A DNA stretch of 64,000 bases from Terriglobus albidus (GTDB lineage: Bacteria > Acidobacteriota > Terriglobia > Terriglobales > Acidobacteriaceae), in assembly GCF_008000815.1 (NCBI RefSeq), contig NZ_CP042806.1, positions 4,898,001-4,962,000 of the forward strand, read 5' to 3'. The stretch's first letter is position 1, and each line of letters begins with the position of its first letter. Positions 26,580 to 34,372 of this stretch are shown in pieces. Below the pieces are notes generated by a model. It was not told the DNA's origin, made no database searches, and saw only the letters and a program-made list of their open reading frames with translations. The position numbers and the translations under genes are program-made.

Positions 26580-26732
26580 ATGCTCTGGACAATTACCGTC
26601 ATTCTTCTCGTTGCGTGGCTCGTCGGTCTGGTTTCCAGCTATACGCTGGGCGGTTGGATTCACATACTGCTGATCCTCGCGGTTATCTCGCTGATCTTCA
26701 ACCTGCTTGCCGGCCGACGCTCAGCGCTTTGA
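26580..26732 (+). CDS. lmo0937-type 50-residue membrane protein, paralogue 1
   Basis: This tiny protein has two hydrophobic segments joined by a conserved turn: LWTITVILLVAWLVGLVSSYTLGGWIHILLILAVISLIF. It matches the short lmo0937 family, whose role is unknown but which is often stress-linked. The ATG has CAGGAGGG upstream at a good distance. A near copy follows 57 bases later and then CsbD, so all three probably form one stress-induced operon. Confidence 0.88.
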   Translation: MLWTITVILLVAWLVGLVSSYTLGGWIHILLILAVISLIFNLLAGRRSAL

Positions 26733-26789
26733 CTTCACACTACTCTGCGGAACGCATTCGCGTAAGCCGGAAGAAGGAGTAAGAAAGAA

Positions 26790-26939
26790 ATGCTGCTCTT
26801 CTTGACGATTGTGTTGTTCGCTCTCTGGCTGCTCGGCATGGTCAGTACTTACACGCTCGGTGGATGGATCCATCTGCTGCTTTTTCTGGCCGTAGCCGCG
26901 CTGCTCATCCGTCTGATTCAGGGACGCAATCCGCTCTAG
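26790..26939 (+). CDS. lmo0937-type 49-residue membrane protein, paralogue 2
   Basis: I read this small frame directly. From the ATG at 26790 to TAG it gives two membrane helices around the shared core STYTLGGWIHLLLFLAV. The core is almost the same as in the gene just upstream (SSYTLGGWIHILLILAV). AAGAAGGAGT lies about 10 bases before the start. The pair is a tandem duplication that has since diverged at both ends. Confidence 0.88.
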   Translation: MLLFLTIVLFALWLLGMVSTYTLGGWIHLLLFLAVAALLIRLIQGRNPL

Positions 26940-26994
26940 CAGCGGGTTGCGCCTCCCTACCAGAACGCACGACCAACCCAATGGAGTTTTCATT

Positions 26995-27345
26995 ATGAAC
27001 AAGAGCAACATAAGCGGAAAAATCGATCAGGCAGTGGGCAAGGTCAAGGAAGGTGTCGGGGAAGCCATCGGCAATGAGCGTCTTGCCAACTCCGGTGTCG
27101 CCGACCAGCTCAAGGGCCACGCCAAGGAAGCCTGGGGCAACGCCAAAGACACGGCCAAGGAGGTTCGCCAGACCGCGCGTACTGAGGCCGATGTCCGCCG
27201 CGAACAGGCACAGACCCACGCAACCAGCATGCGCGACAAGATCACCAACGCAGCCGAAAATGCCAAAGACAAAGTGAACCAGAAACTCGACGAGATCAAA
27301 GACGAACAGCGTGAGCGCCGCGACGACATTCGCCGCTCAGCTTGA
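26995..27345 (+). CDS. CsbD family stress-response protein
   Basis: The 116-residue hydrophilic helical protein starts with the CsbD pattern SGKIDQAVGKVKEGVGEAIGNERLANSG. It continues into a long charged helical extension (KDTAKEVRQTARTEADVRREQ... DKVNQKLDEIKDEQRERRDD) that resembles LEA-like coiled coils. Other members of the family are general stress proteins. The 3' end carries a 19 bp tandem duplication that creates the stop codon TGA. A GGAG (AATGGAG) lies upstream of the chosen ATG at 26995. Confidence 0.92.
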   Translation: MNKSNISGKIDQAVGKVKEGVGEAIGNERLANSGVADQLKGHAKEAWGNAKDTAKEVRQTARTEADVRREQAQTHATSMRDKITNAAENAKDKVNQKLDEIKDEQRERRDDIRRSA

Positions 27346-27362
27346 CATTCGCCGCTCAGCTT
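27325..27362 (+). repeat. 19 bp perfect tandem duplication over a stop codon
   Basis: The unit GACATTCGCCGCTCAGCTT occurs twice in a row (27325-27343 and 27344-27362). The CsbD stop TGA lies at the junction; before duplication the same codon would read TAA, so the protein end did not change. Confidence 0.95.
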
Positions 27363-27391
27363 AAAGACGAGAAGTAATACCAACTCCCCTT

Positions 27392-27421
27392 CGACCCAGC
27401 CTTGTGCCGGGTCGTTATTTT
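27392..27421 (+). terminator. Rho-independent terminator of the csbD operon
   Basis: CGACCC and GGGTCG enclose an 11-base loop and are followed by TTATTTTTG. Confidence 0.8.
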
Positions 27422-27520
27422 TGCGCCAGCCATAGGATTGGGAACGCGATCTCGCCAACCTTTGCCATTTCGCCGCGAAGCGGAGAAATGACAAAATTGG
27501 AACAGGCCGGCATGCCTTGA

Positions 27521-28384
27521 CTACCGCCGCAGCACATCCGCAACCACAAAGCTCATAAACAACACCGCGATAATGCCATTCAAGGTAAAGAAGGCCGCGT
27601 TCATGCGGCGCATATCCGTCGGCGAGATAATCGCGTGCTCATAACCCAGCAGCAGGGCCACTACGCCGATACCCACCCAGGCTACCGGACCGAACGAGAA
27701 CAGTGTTCCCAGCCACACCAGCAGACCGAGCATGCCAACGTGCATGATGCGGGCGATCCAGAAGGCGCCCTCTACACCGAACGCTGAGGGCACCGAATGC
27801 AGCCCGACACGGCGGTCGTGGTCGAAGTCCTGGCAGGCATACAGCACATCAAAGCCGCCTACCCATAGCAGTACAGCGCCCGTCAACACAATGATCCGCG
27901 GGTCTAACGATCCGCGGACTGCGATCCAGGCAGCCGACGGCGCGATGCCTAACGCGAGGCCCAGAACGAGATGACTCCACCGGGTGACGCGCTTCATATA
28001 GCTGTACGAGAGCACCACGCCAAGCGCAATCGGTGAGAGCAGGAGGGTCAGGCGGTTCAACATTGCGGCGCCGAGCAGAAACAACGCGCAGCTCACAATC
28101 ACGAACCCGGCCACAAACTTCGCACTCAACAGACCGGCAGGAATAGCGCGCATTGCCGTGCGCGGGTTCTTGCTGTCGATCTCGGCATCCACCAGGCGGT
28201 TAAACGCCATTGCCGCGGAGCGCGCCGCCACCATGCACACGACAATCCATCCGAGCTTCGCCAGCGGCGGAATGCCGCCTGCGGCCAGCACAGACGCCGT
28301 CAGCGCAAAAGGCAGCGCAAAGATGGAGTGTTCCCACTTGATCATCTCAAGTGTGACTGCCGTATTACGCCAGATTCCCTGCAC
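27521..28384 (-). CDS. UbiA/MqnP-type prenyltransferase
   Basis: This integral membrane enzyme attaches a polyprenyl chain to an aromatic acid in quinone synthesis. The 287 residues contain the first Asp-rich motif NRLVDAEIDSKNPRTAMRAIP and the second in YACQDFDHDRRVGLHSVPSAFG, with about eight helices. By similarity it could be 4-hydroxybenzoate prenyltransferase or the futalosine-pathway enzyme MqnP; in a menaquinone-using phylum the latter is likely. I prefer the GTG at 28384, since longer starts overlap the BON gene and add an unlikely polar leader. Confidence 0.88.
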   Translation of the reverse strand: MQGIWRNTAVTLEMIKWEHSIFALPFALTASVLAAGGIPPLAKLGWIVVCMVAARSAAMAFNRLVDAEIDSKNPRTAMRAIPAGLLSAKFVAGFVIVSCALFLLGAAMLNRLTLLLSPIALGVVLSYSYMKRVTRWSHLVLGLALGIAPSAAWIAVRGSLDPRIIVLTGAVLLWVGGFDVLYACQDFDHDRRVGLHSVPSAFGVEGAFWIARIMHVGMLGLLVWLGTLFSFGPVAWVGIGVVALLLGYEHAIISPTDMRRMNAAFFTLNGIIAVLFMSFVVADVLRR

Positions 28385-28415
28385 GCCTTTATTGTAGTTT
28401 GTCCGGCCGATATTT

Positions 28416-29240
28416 CTATCGTTGTTCCTGACTCGCCGCACCCGCGACCTGCAGGTCGTTGGTCACCTTGAAGACCCCAGCCACCCCATTGGCGCGGATC
28501 CCCGCCGTATCCTTGTCCGCCTGTGTATCCACGACACCCGCCAACGTTACATTGCCGTTCACCACGACAATGCGGATCGGTTTAGCCGGGTCAATGGAGT
28601 ACTTATTCAGCGATGGGAAGCCGTACACCGCTCGCGCCACAGCCATTCGGATACGATCGTCGTTCGGCGAAAGGGGCGCGACCTCGATGTTGTCCACGAC
28701 ATCTTTCACGCCCGGATAGTTCGATACCAGGCTCACCGCAGAATCGCGGTCCATCGGGCCATACGCGACTCCGCCGAGAGTCACTACGCCATCCTGCACA
28801 CCGATGGTGAAGGAATTAAATGCGGTGGTGCCATAGCCGACTCGATCGTATGAGAGCTTCTCTGCCAGCTTGTCGCGCAACTGCACATCAGTCAGCTCGC
28901 TGCTGCTGGCAACATCAATCATGTTGCGCACAGCCAGCACATTTTTCACATGATGAGCACGGTTGTCCGCATCGGCCTTGGCGCTGTAGAGGTCCACCGT
29001 ACCGCTCAGGGTGACCACACCACGGTTCACGTCGGGCTTCACTCCGCCGAACCGTTTGCTGCTGAGCTTTTCCTTTAGATCCTGAAGAATCTGGGTATCG
29101 TTGGCGCCGCTGGCAGACTCTTTCTTGCCCTGCGCATGCGCGGTGATTCCGGCAATGCCCATCGCTACCGCCAGCGCTAATCCAAGGGCGCTGACAACGT
29201 TCGTAAACCGCATCCTCTTCAACAACGCTGACGTACTCAT
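28416..29240 (-). CDS. periplasmic protein with three BON domains
   Basis: A signal peptide (residues ~15-36, ending AHAQG) is followed by three BON repeats at about 45-115, 118-195 and 197-268. They can be seen from the recurring GVVTLSGTV, GVVTLGGVA and GNVTLAGVV motifs. BON domains bind phospholipid or outer-membrane surfaces, as in OsmY and DolP. It lies just downstream of the Omp85/SurA/TamB set, on the same strand and 42 bases past tamB, which fits a role in envelope stability. It may be co-transcribed with that set. Confidence 0.9.
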   Translation of the reverse strand: MSTSALLKRMRFTNVVSALGLALAVAMGIAGITAHAQGKKESASGANDTQILQDLKEKLSSKRFGGVKPDVNRGVVTLSGTVDLYSAKADADNRAHHVKNVLAVRNMIDVASSSELTDVQLRDKLAEKLSYDRVGYGTTAFNSFTIGVQDGVVTLGGVAYGPMDRDSAVSLVSNYPGVKDVVDNIEVAPLSPNDDRIRMAVARAVYGFPSLNKYSIDPAKPIRIVVVNGNVTLAGVVDTQADKDTAGIRANGVAGVFKVTNDLQVAGAASQEQR

Positions 29241-29282
29241 ATTTTGTTAGAAGCCGGGTTCCTGTAAATAGATGTACTTATA

Positions 29283-32200
29283 TTACTTGTAGCGCTGCCG
29301 GATCTTGTAAACGATGCTGAAAACACCGTTTTCATCGCGGGTGGCGACGATCGCATTATTACGGTTCACCTGATATTGAAGCTGGATTAACTGCCGTGCG
29401 GACGAGTTCACGTTCGTGGCAAAGACCACCGTCAACTGTCGCGATAGCTGCTCTTCAATCGTGATGCGGGCCGACGAGTTACCCACAGCACCGGTGTAGG
29501 AGGGGTCAATCTTCACGCTTCCCGCTCCACCAAACAGCTTCGATACCCTGTTGCTGACGGTCGCATTCAGTGCGCTTCCGAGCAGTGCCGAGGTCGTCGG
29601 ATCAGTTCCGCTCCGCAGTTGCTGCTCCTGGTAGATCTGGGCCTGTTCCTGGGTCCGTCCCAGAGCCAACAGGGCGAAGATATCCGCCTCGCTGAGTGGC
29701 GGTTCCGAGCGATAGGTCGGTTTCAGGCTGGTCGATGTACCGTGCAGGCCGATGGTGATGTCGTAGTTGCTGACGCGCGCCGTCGCATCCAGATCGATGA
29801 CAGGATCGATTCGCACCGGGTTATTGAAGTAGACATCGCCGCGCTGCAACTGGTACTGCACACCTGCGAAGCTTGCACTGCCATCGGTAATCGACACGCG
29901 TCCCAGCACGGAAGGAACGGCCAGCGTGCCCACGACGCGCAGGTCTACCTTACCGGCAAGCTTGGCGTACGAGTTCTGGAAATCAAGCTGCGGCGATGAG
30001 GTCACCCGGATATTGAGGTGCACCTTGTTGGTCATGGCGTCAGGATCCGGCGGAGCCGACACGCCACCACTGCCGGCAAACTGCGCAAAGTCAAACTCTT
30101 CGCTGAGGCCGAAACGCGTAATCAGTACATCACCGCTCAACTGCATCGAGTTGCTGTTGCCGATCAGATGCAGGCTGGTATTCGCCGTCGTGCTGACGCC
30201 GTAGAGACGAACGCGTGCTGCATTCGTCGTCGCGGTCAGGTCAGCGTAGAAGCCGTTCCGGTAGGTCATGAATCCACCCAGCCGCAACTGTCCACCACCT
30301 GTGGTCGCCGTCAGCGACTGCACTTCCAGCCGATCCCGGTTGAAAACCAGGGTGCCGTTGATATTACTCAGGCCATTTGGGATATCTTCGTACGCCAGGT
30401 TGGCGTTCTTCATCTCGACCCGGCCGGCCAGTACGGGAGTCTGCGTGGTTCCCGAAGCAGCAACGGTAAACGTGATTCCGCCGCCCGCAAGAATACTCGG
30501 CTGTACGGTGTGCAGCACGGCCAGATCCGCCGTCCCGCTTGCCTTCACATCGAGACGGCCGCCCTTCGGGTCTGTCACGCCCAGTACCTGCGCCGTCCCT
30601 TCGACGCGCACGTCTGTCTCCGATCCCGTAATGTGAACGGGCTGCAGTCGTACCGTTCCATTCTCCAGAGATGCCCGCATCGGAGCTTCGGTCTTGAATG
30701 CCAGTCCCGCTACCGTCACATCGACATTGCGGATCTCCGCGGTACCGCGCAACTGCTCCGGCGTCTTCAGAGGGCCGGAGAAGTCTACTGAGCCGGCAAG
30801 ATTCGAGGTGGCCTTGAGTTTCGCATTATTCAGCACCTTCAGGACGTTCTCGATGTTGAGATTGCTGAACTCCAGCTTGCCCTCTGAGTCGTAGTTCCCC
30901 GTGAGCTGCGCCCGAGCGTCCACATTCATCGCGGCATGCAGCAGCGTCGATTGCCCCTTCAGATAGACCGTTGAACCCTGGCTATGTGCATCTGCCGTCA
31001 ACTCACCCACCGGCGAACCGTCTAACGTAACGTTGGTCACGCGCAGGTTCGCCTGGAGGTTCGGTTGATCCAGTGTTCCCTTCGCATCCAGGGTCGCAGC
31101 CAAAACCCCATCGACCGGAAGGTGCCGCTTCTTCACGTTCTCAAAGCCGGAGAGCCGCAGGTCGCGCGCCTGCACATGCGCATGCACCTGTTTGTTATCG
31201 ATGTCATAGCCGGCGTCTCCGCTCAGCACCTGTACGTTGTGAGCTCGGATCAACAGGTTTTCGCCATCGATCGTGTGTCCGTGGACGCTCAGGTTCGTCT
31301 GCACCAACTGGAACGGCTCATCGTAGGCCACACCATCGCGCAACGCTACCGTACCTTTGCCGTTCAGGTTTCCAATGGTGCCGGCCAGATGGCCGTTCAC
31401 GTTCAAGGTCCCGGTTACCGGCAGATTGGACTGTCCGGCCATCTGCAATGCTTCCACGACATCCGCATCGGCCAATTGCACATCGGCATCCACAACCGAA
31501 TCTTTGTCCCACTCGTAGGACGAAACACCTCGACGCCCCTGGATATGGTGTGCCTTCACAGAGCCATGAGCATGCAGCAACGAGTGTCCGCGTTTCAGCG
31601 TCGAGCTCGCAATCGCCAGCCCCTGTGGTGTGTATTCCGCATCCGCGACGAGGGAATCGACAAGCAGCGTTGAGTCCGGAGCTACCTTCGCCTCTAATCC
31701 GGTCGCTTCCAGATGCCCTTTGATATCCAGCGAGGCCATCGGACCCGAAGCCGTGCCGTGGAAGGTCGCGGCTCCCTGTAAGTCGATGGGCAGCGCGCTG
31801 GCGCCACGCTTCTCCTGTGGGTCATAACCGATGGCCGTCAGCACCGAATCCAACTCGGCGAGGTTCCCCATCACGACAGTGGTGCGCAGAGCCGTGGCGG
31901 CGTCTCCTTTATCGACACCCAGCACGCCATTCGCCTCCAGCGTCGTATAGGGAGTTTTTGCCGTGAGCTGCTGGATGTTTACGATCTCTCCCTGTCCGCG
32001 ATACTCAGCAACGACAGAGCCTGAGACCGGAACATTCTGTCTTCCCGGAATCTGCCGTCCAGTCGGGGACAGCTTCAGGTTCGCGTTCACAATCACAGAG
32101 TCTTCGATATGAGCGAAGTCTCCGCCCCATTCCGCTTTCGCCGGTCCTGTTACCGCCACATCCAGGCCAAGGTCGCTGAAGCCGCGGGGCTGTGTAATCT

Positions 32201-33653
32201 CTTCAATGGCGCGCAGGCTGACGCGCGTCAAGGTGACATCGACGTAGGCATGCGACCGCACGACCTTTGGCAGCATGCGGTTCCCTTCTGCCGGCGGCTT
32301 CGAGTTCAGTGCCTTCGCCGTCGTATTCGCCGTCTGCTGACCAGCGGCAACCGTGGGCGATTTCTGAGCTGTATCTTCGGGAATCTGCCCCAGCCAATTA
32401 TTGATTCGCATATCGCCGGCGATATGGCCACCATCCGACAGATCGATCAACATCGCATTCAGCAGCAGCTCGGTCGGCGTCACGTGCAGTTTCGTATCGA
32501 GGTCGACACCGTGCACACGGACAAACTGATCCGTATAGCCTGCTCCACGCGCCTTGACGGTCCCGGCCACCAGATAGCCTTTCTGGCAATCCGGATCCGG
32601 CGGCAGTGCCTTCACGTTCGCCGGGCTTTGAGCCGGGTGACGTCTCTGCCAGAAATGCGGCTGCTTCTGTGCCTCCTGGGGCGCAACCGCACAGCTATGA
32701 GCTGTCATGTCCAGTGTGACGTTCCCTGCATTCAGGCCTGGAAAACCGCTCAACACCGAGATCTGCTTGATCTCCAGATTGCCTTTGGCCGTTGCCTCCC
32801 ATACCGGATTGTCGAAGTGTTCGAGCTGCGCCGTTAGGTCCAGCTTCGAGCTCTCGCCGGTCGCCAGGTGCAGACTCTTCAGTGCCACCATCGAGCGGCC
32901 CAGCTCAATCTCGGCGGTCATGTGCGACTTCGCCTCAGGCATCTGCTGCATCTTCGTCGTTAGATCGTTGAGCGCGACTGAAATGCCATAACGATCCGAC
33001 GACGAGAGATAACGCACATTTACGCCAAGCTGACGCGCAGCCATCTCGAATGGGATTGGCTTGTCATTCATCAGAACGACTCCATCCACGACCTCGGCTT
33101 TGGCAGCCTTGAGGTCCAGCAGCGTGTCCTGGATTGGGGTCGAACTTGTGGTCTTCTTCTTTGGGACTGGCTGATTCGTACTGCCGTCGGCGTTGACGAT
33201 CAGGTGAAACTGAGGATGCTCGACACGCAACAGGCTCAGATGGACCTTCGACATCAGGCCGCCTGCCGCGCGCTGCAGCAGATTGCCGATGGTGATCCGC
33301 ACCAGAATGCGGTCCACGGATATGTACGGAGCCTCCCCTTGTGCCTCAGTGCCGTGAATGATCAGTCCATCCACCTCGGCCGCCAGATGCCACAGGTTGA
33401 AGTGAATCGCGCGAATCTCCACACGGCCACCAGTGGCCTCTTCCAGAATCGACACCACCTGCCTCGCCGCGCGTTGTTGGAAGTCCTGAGTGTGGGTGTA
33501 CAGGGTCAGCAGAGCCGTCAGCAATAGCAACAATGCGCCGGTTCCGGCAAAGATCCATGCCGCAATCCGCATGACCTTACGCCGCGGCGGATTGCCTGGG
33601 AGAAGGGGAACGTTCTGCTCGGACTGTTGATTCTGAGGAAGAAGCTCGCTCAT
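29283..33653 (-). CDS. tamB: TamB/DUF490-type translocation and assembly protein
   Basis: The 1456-residue AsmA/TamB-like protein is thought to bridge the inner and outer membranes and move phospholipid or help insert outer-membrane proteins. It has one N-terminal helix (IAAWIFAGTGALLLLLTALLTLY, ~25-50), a very long beta-taco region of repeated hydrophobic strands, and a C-terminal DUF490 domain. This domain carries PSVLGRVSITDGSASFAGVQYQLQRGDVYFNNP and PPLSEADIFALLALGRT, the family signature. The ATG at 33653 overlaps the upstream stop (ATGA), and GGGAGG precedes it. It follows a SurA-like and an Omp85 gene. Confidence 0.93.
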   Translation of the reverse strand: MSELLPQNQQSEQNVPLLPGNPPRRKVMRIAAWIFAGTGALLLLLTALLTLYTHTQDFQQRAARQVVSILEEATGGRVEIRAIHFNLWHLAAEVDGLIIHGTEAQGEAPYISVDRILVRITIGNLLQRAAGGLMSKVHLSLLRVEHPQFHLIVNADGSTNQPVPKKKTTSSTPIQDTLLDLKAAKAEVVDGVVLMNDKPIPFEMAARQLGVNVRYLSSSDRYGISVALNDLTTKMQQMPEAKSHMTAEIELGRSMVALKSLHLATGESSKLDLTAQLEHFDNPVWEATAKGNLEIKQISVLSGFPGLNAGNVTLDMTAHSCAVAPQEAQKQPHFWQRRHPAQSPANVKALPPDPDCQKGYLVAGTVKARGAGYTDQFVRVHGVDLDTKLHVTPTELLLNAMLIDLSDGGHIAGDMRINNWLGQIPEDTAQKSPTVAAGQQTANTTAKALNSKPPAEGNRMLPKVVRSHAYVDVTLTRVSLRAIEEITQPRGFSDLGLDVAVTGPAKAEWGGDFAHIEDSVIVNANLKLSPTGRQIPGRQNVPVSGSVVAEYRGQGEIVNIQQLTAKTPYTTLEANGVLGVDKGDAATALRTTVVMGNLAELDSVLTAIGYDPQEKRGASALPIDLQGAATFHGTASGPMASLDIKGHLEATGLEAKVAPDSTLLVDSLVADAEYTPQGLAIASSTLKRGHSLLHAHGSVKAHHIQGRRGVSSYEWDKDSVVDADVQLADADVVEALQMAGQSNLPVTGTLNVNGHLAGTIGNLNGKGTVALRDGVAYDEPFQLVQTNLSVHGHTIDGENLLIRAHNVQVLSGDAGYDIDNKQVHAHVQARDLRLSGFENVKKRHLPVDGVLAATLDAKGTLDQPNLQANLRVTNVTLDGSPVGELTADAHSQGSTVYLKGQSTLLHAAMNVDARAQLTGNYDSEGKLEFSNLNIENVLKVLNNAKLKATSNLAGSVDFSGPLKTPEQLRGTAEIRNVDVTVAGLAFKTEAPMRASLENGTVRLQPVHITGSETDVRVEGTAQVLGVTDPKGGRLDVKASGTADLAVLHTVQPSILAGGGITFTVAASGTTQTPVLAGRVEMKNANLAYEDIPNGLSNINGTLVFNRDRLEVQSLTATTGGGQLRLGGFMTYRNGFYADLTATTNAARVRLYGVSTTANTSLHLIGNSNSMQLSGDVLITRFGLSEEFDFAQFAGSGGVSAPPDPDAMTNKVHLNIRVTSSPQLDFQNSYAKLAGKVDLRVVGTLAVPSVLGRVSITDGSASFAGVQYQLQRGDVYFNNPVRIDPVIDLDATARVSNYDITIGLHGTSTSLKPTYRSEPPLSEADIFALLALGRTQEQAQIYQEQQLRSGTDPTTSALLGSALNATVSNRVSKLFGGAGSVKIDPSYTGAVGNSSARITIEEQLSRQLTVVFATNVNSSARQLIQLQYQVNRNNAIVATRDENGVFSIVYKIRQRYK

Positions 33654-34372
33654 GGCGCGACCTCCCCATCCTTGAAGATGCGCACGCTGCCCTGTTCCCG
33701 CAGGCTCTTTAACCAATCTTGCAGCATAGCGGAGACCTGCTGCTGCAACAGGACCTCGCTGATACGTGAGGAGATCTGCTCCAGCGGCGGCGGTGTTCCA
33801 CCTCGCGCCTTTACCTCGGGCACAAGGGTCTTCTCGTAGTACTCCGAAATCTGCTCATCGGTAATGCTCGCCCCGGAGCGGAATCTTTGCTCAATGAAAT
33901 GCAGCACTGTCATGCGTTGACGCCAATGCTCGCGCATCTCCTGCTCGGTGATGCCGTACTGCGAGAGAAACTCCTTCCAGCCATTTTCCGTCGCGCTGCA
34001 CTTATAGATCTGGCACTCAGAGAGCTGCTTCTTTAACTGCTCCAGCTCCGCGTCGACCTCTTCGTCGGTCACCGGCTCAAGCTGCTGCTCCAGCGCCTGC
34101 TGATAGACGAGCGTACGGTCAATCAGGCGATTCATGGCCTGCTCGTAGGGAGTACCACCTCGAGCGATACGGAAGGGTTGAATCTCCGCAAACCGCATCT
34201 CCTGATTGACGTCACTCTCCAGGATGAGCTGCTTATTGACGATGGCGACGACGCGGTCCAGCAGTTCTCCCTGCTTCGGCGGTGTTGCCGGCGCAGGAGT
34301 CTGCTGTGCCATGGCGTTCATGGAAGCTGCCAGAGCCAGTACCGCAATCGTCCTGTGCAAACGCGTGATCAT
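33650..34372 (-). CDS. SurA N-terminal-domain-like periplasmic chaperone without PPIase domain
   Basis: The 240-residue exported protein has a signal peptide ending near AMAQQ (~23). It then has the SurA_N pattern ELLDRVVAIVNKQLILESDVNQEMRFAEIQPF (~36-68) and a helical bundle with RLIDRTLVYQQALEQ. The parvulin peptidyl-prolyl isomerase repeats of SurA are absent. Two Cys lie in SECQIYKCSATENG. By domain it is a chaperone for unfolded outer-membrane proteins. It is sandwiched with one-to-four-base overlaps between the Omp85 gene (TGATG) and tamB (ATGA). Confidence 0.88.
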   Translation of the reverse strand: MITRLHRTIAVLALAASMNAMAQQTPAPATPPKQGELLDRVVAIVNKQLILESDVNQEMRFAEIQPFRIARGGTPYEQAMNRLIDRTLVYQQALEQQLEPVTDEEVDAELEQLKKQLSECQIYKCSATENGWKEFLSQYGITEQEMREHWRQRMTVLHFIEQRFRSGASITDEQISEYYEKTLVPEVKARGGTPPPLEQISSRISEVLLQQQVSAMLQDWLKSLREQGSVRIFKDGEVAP

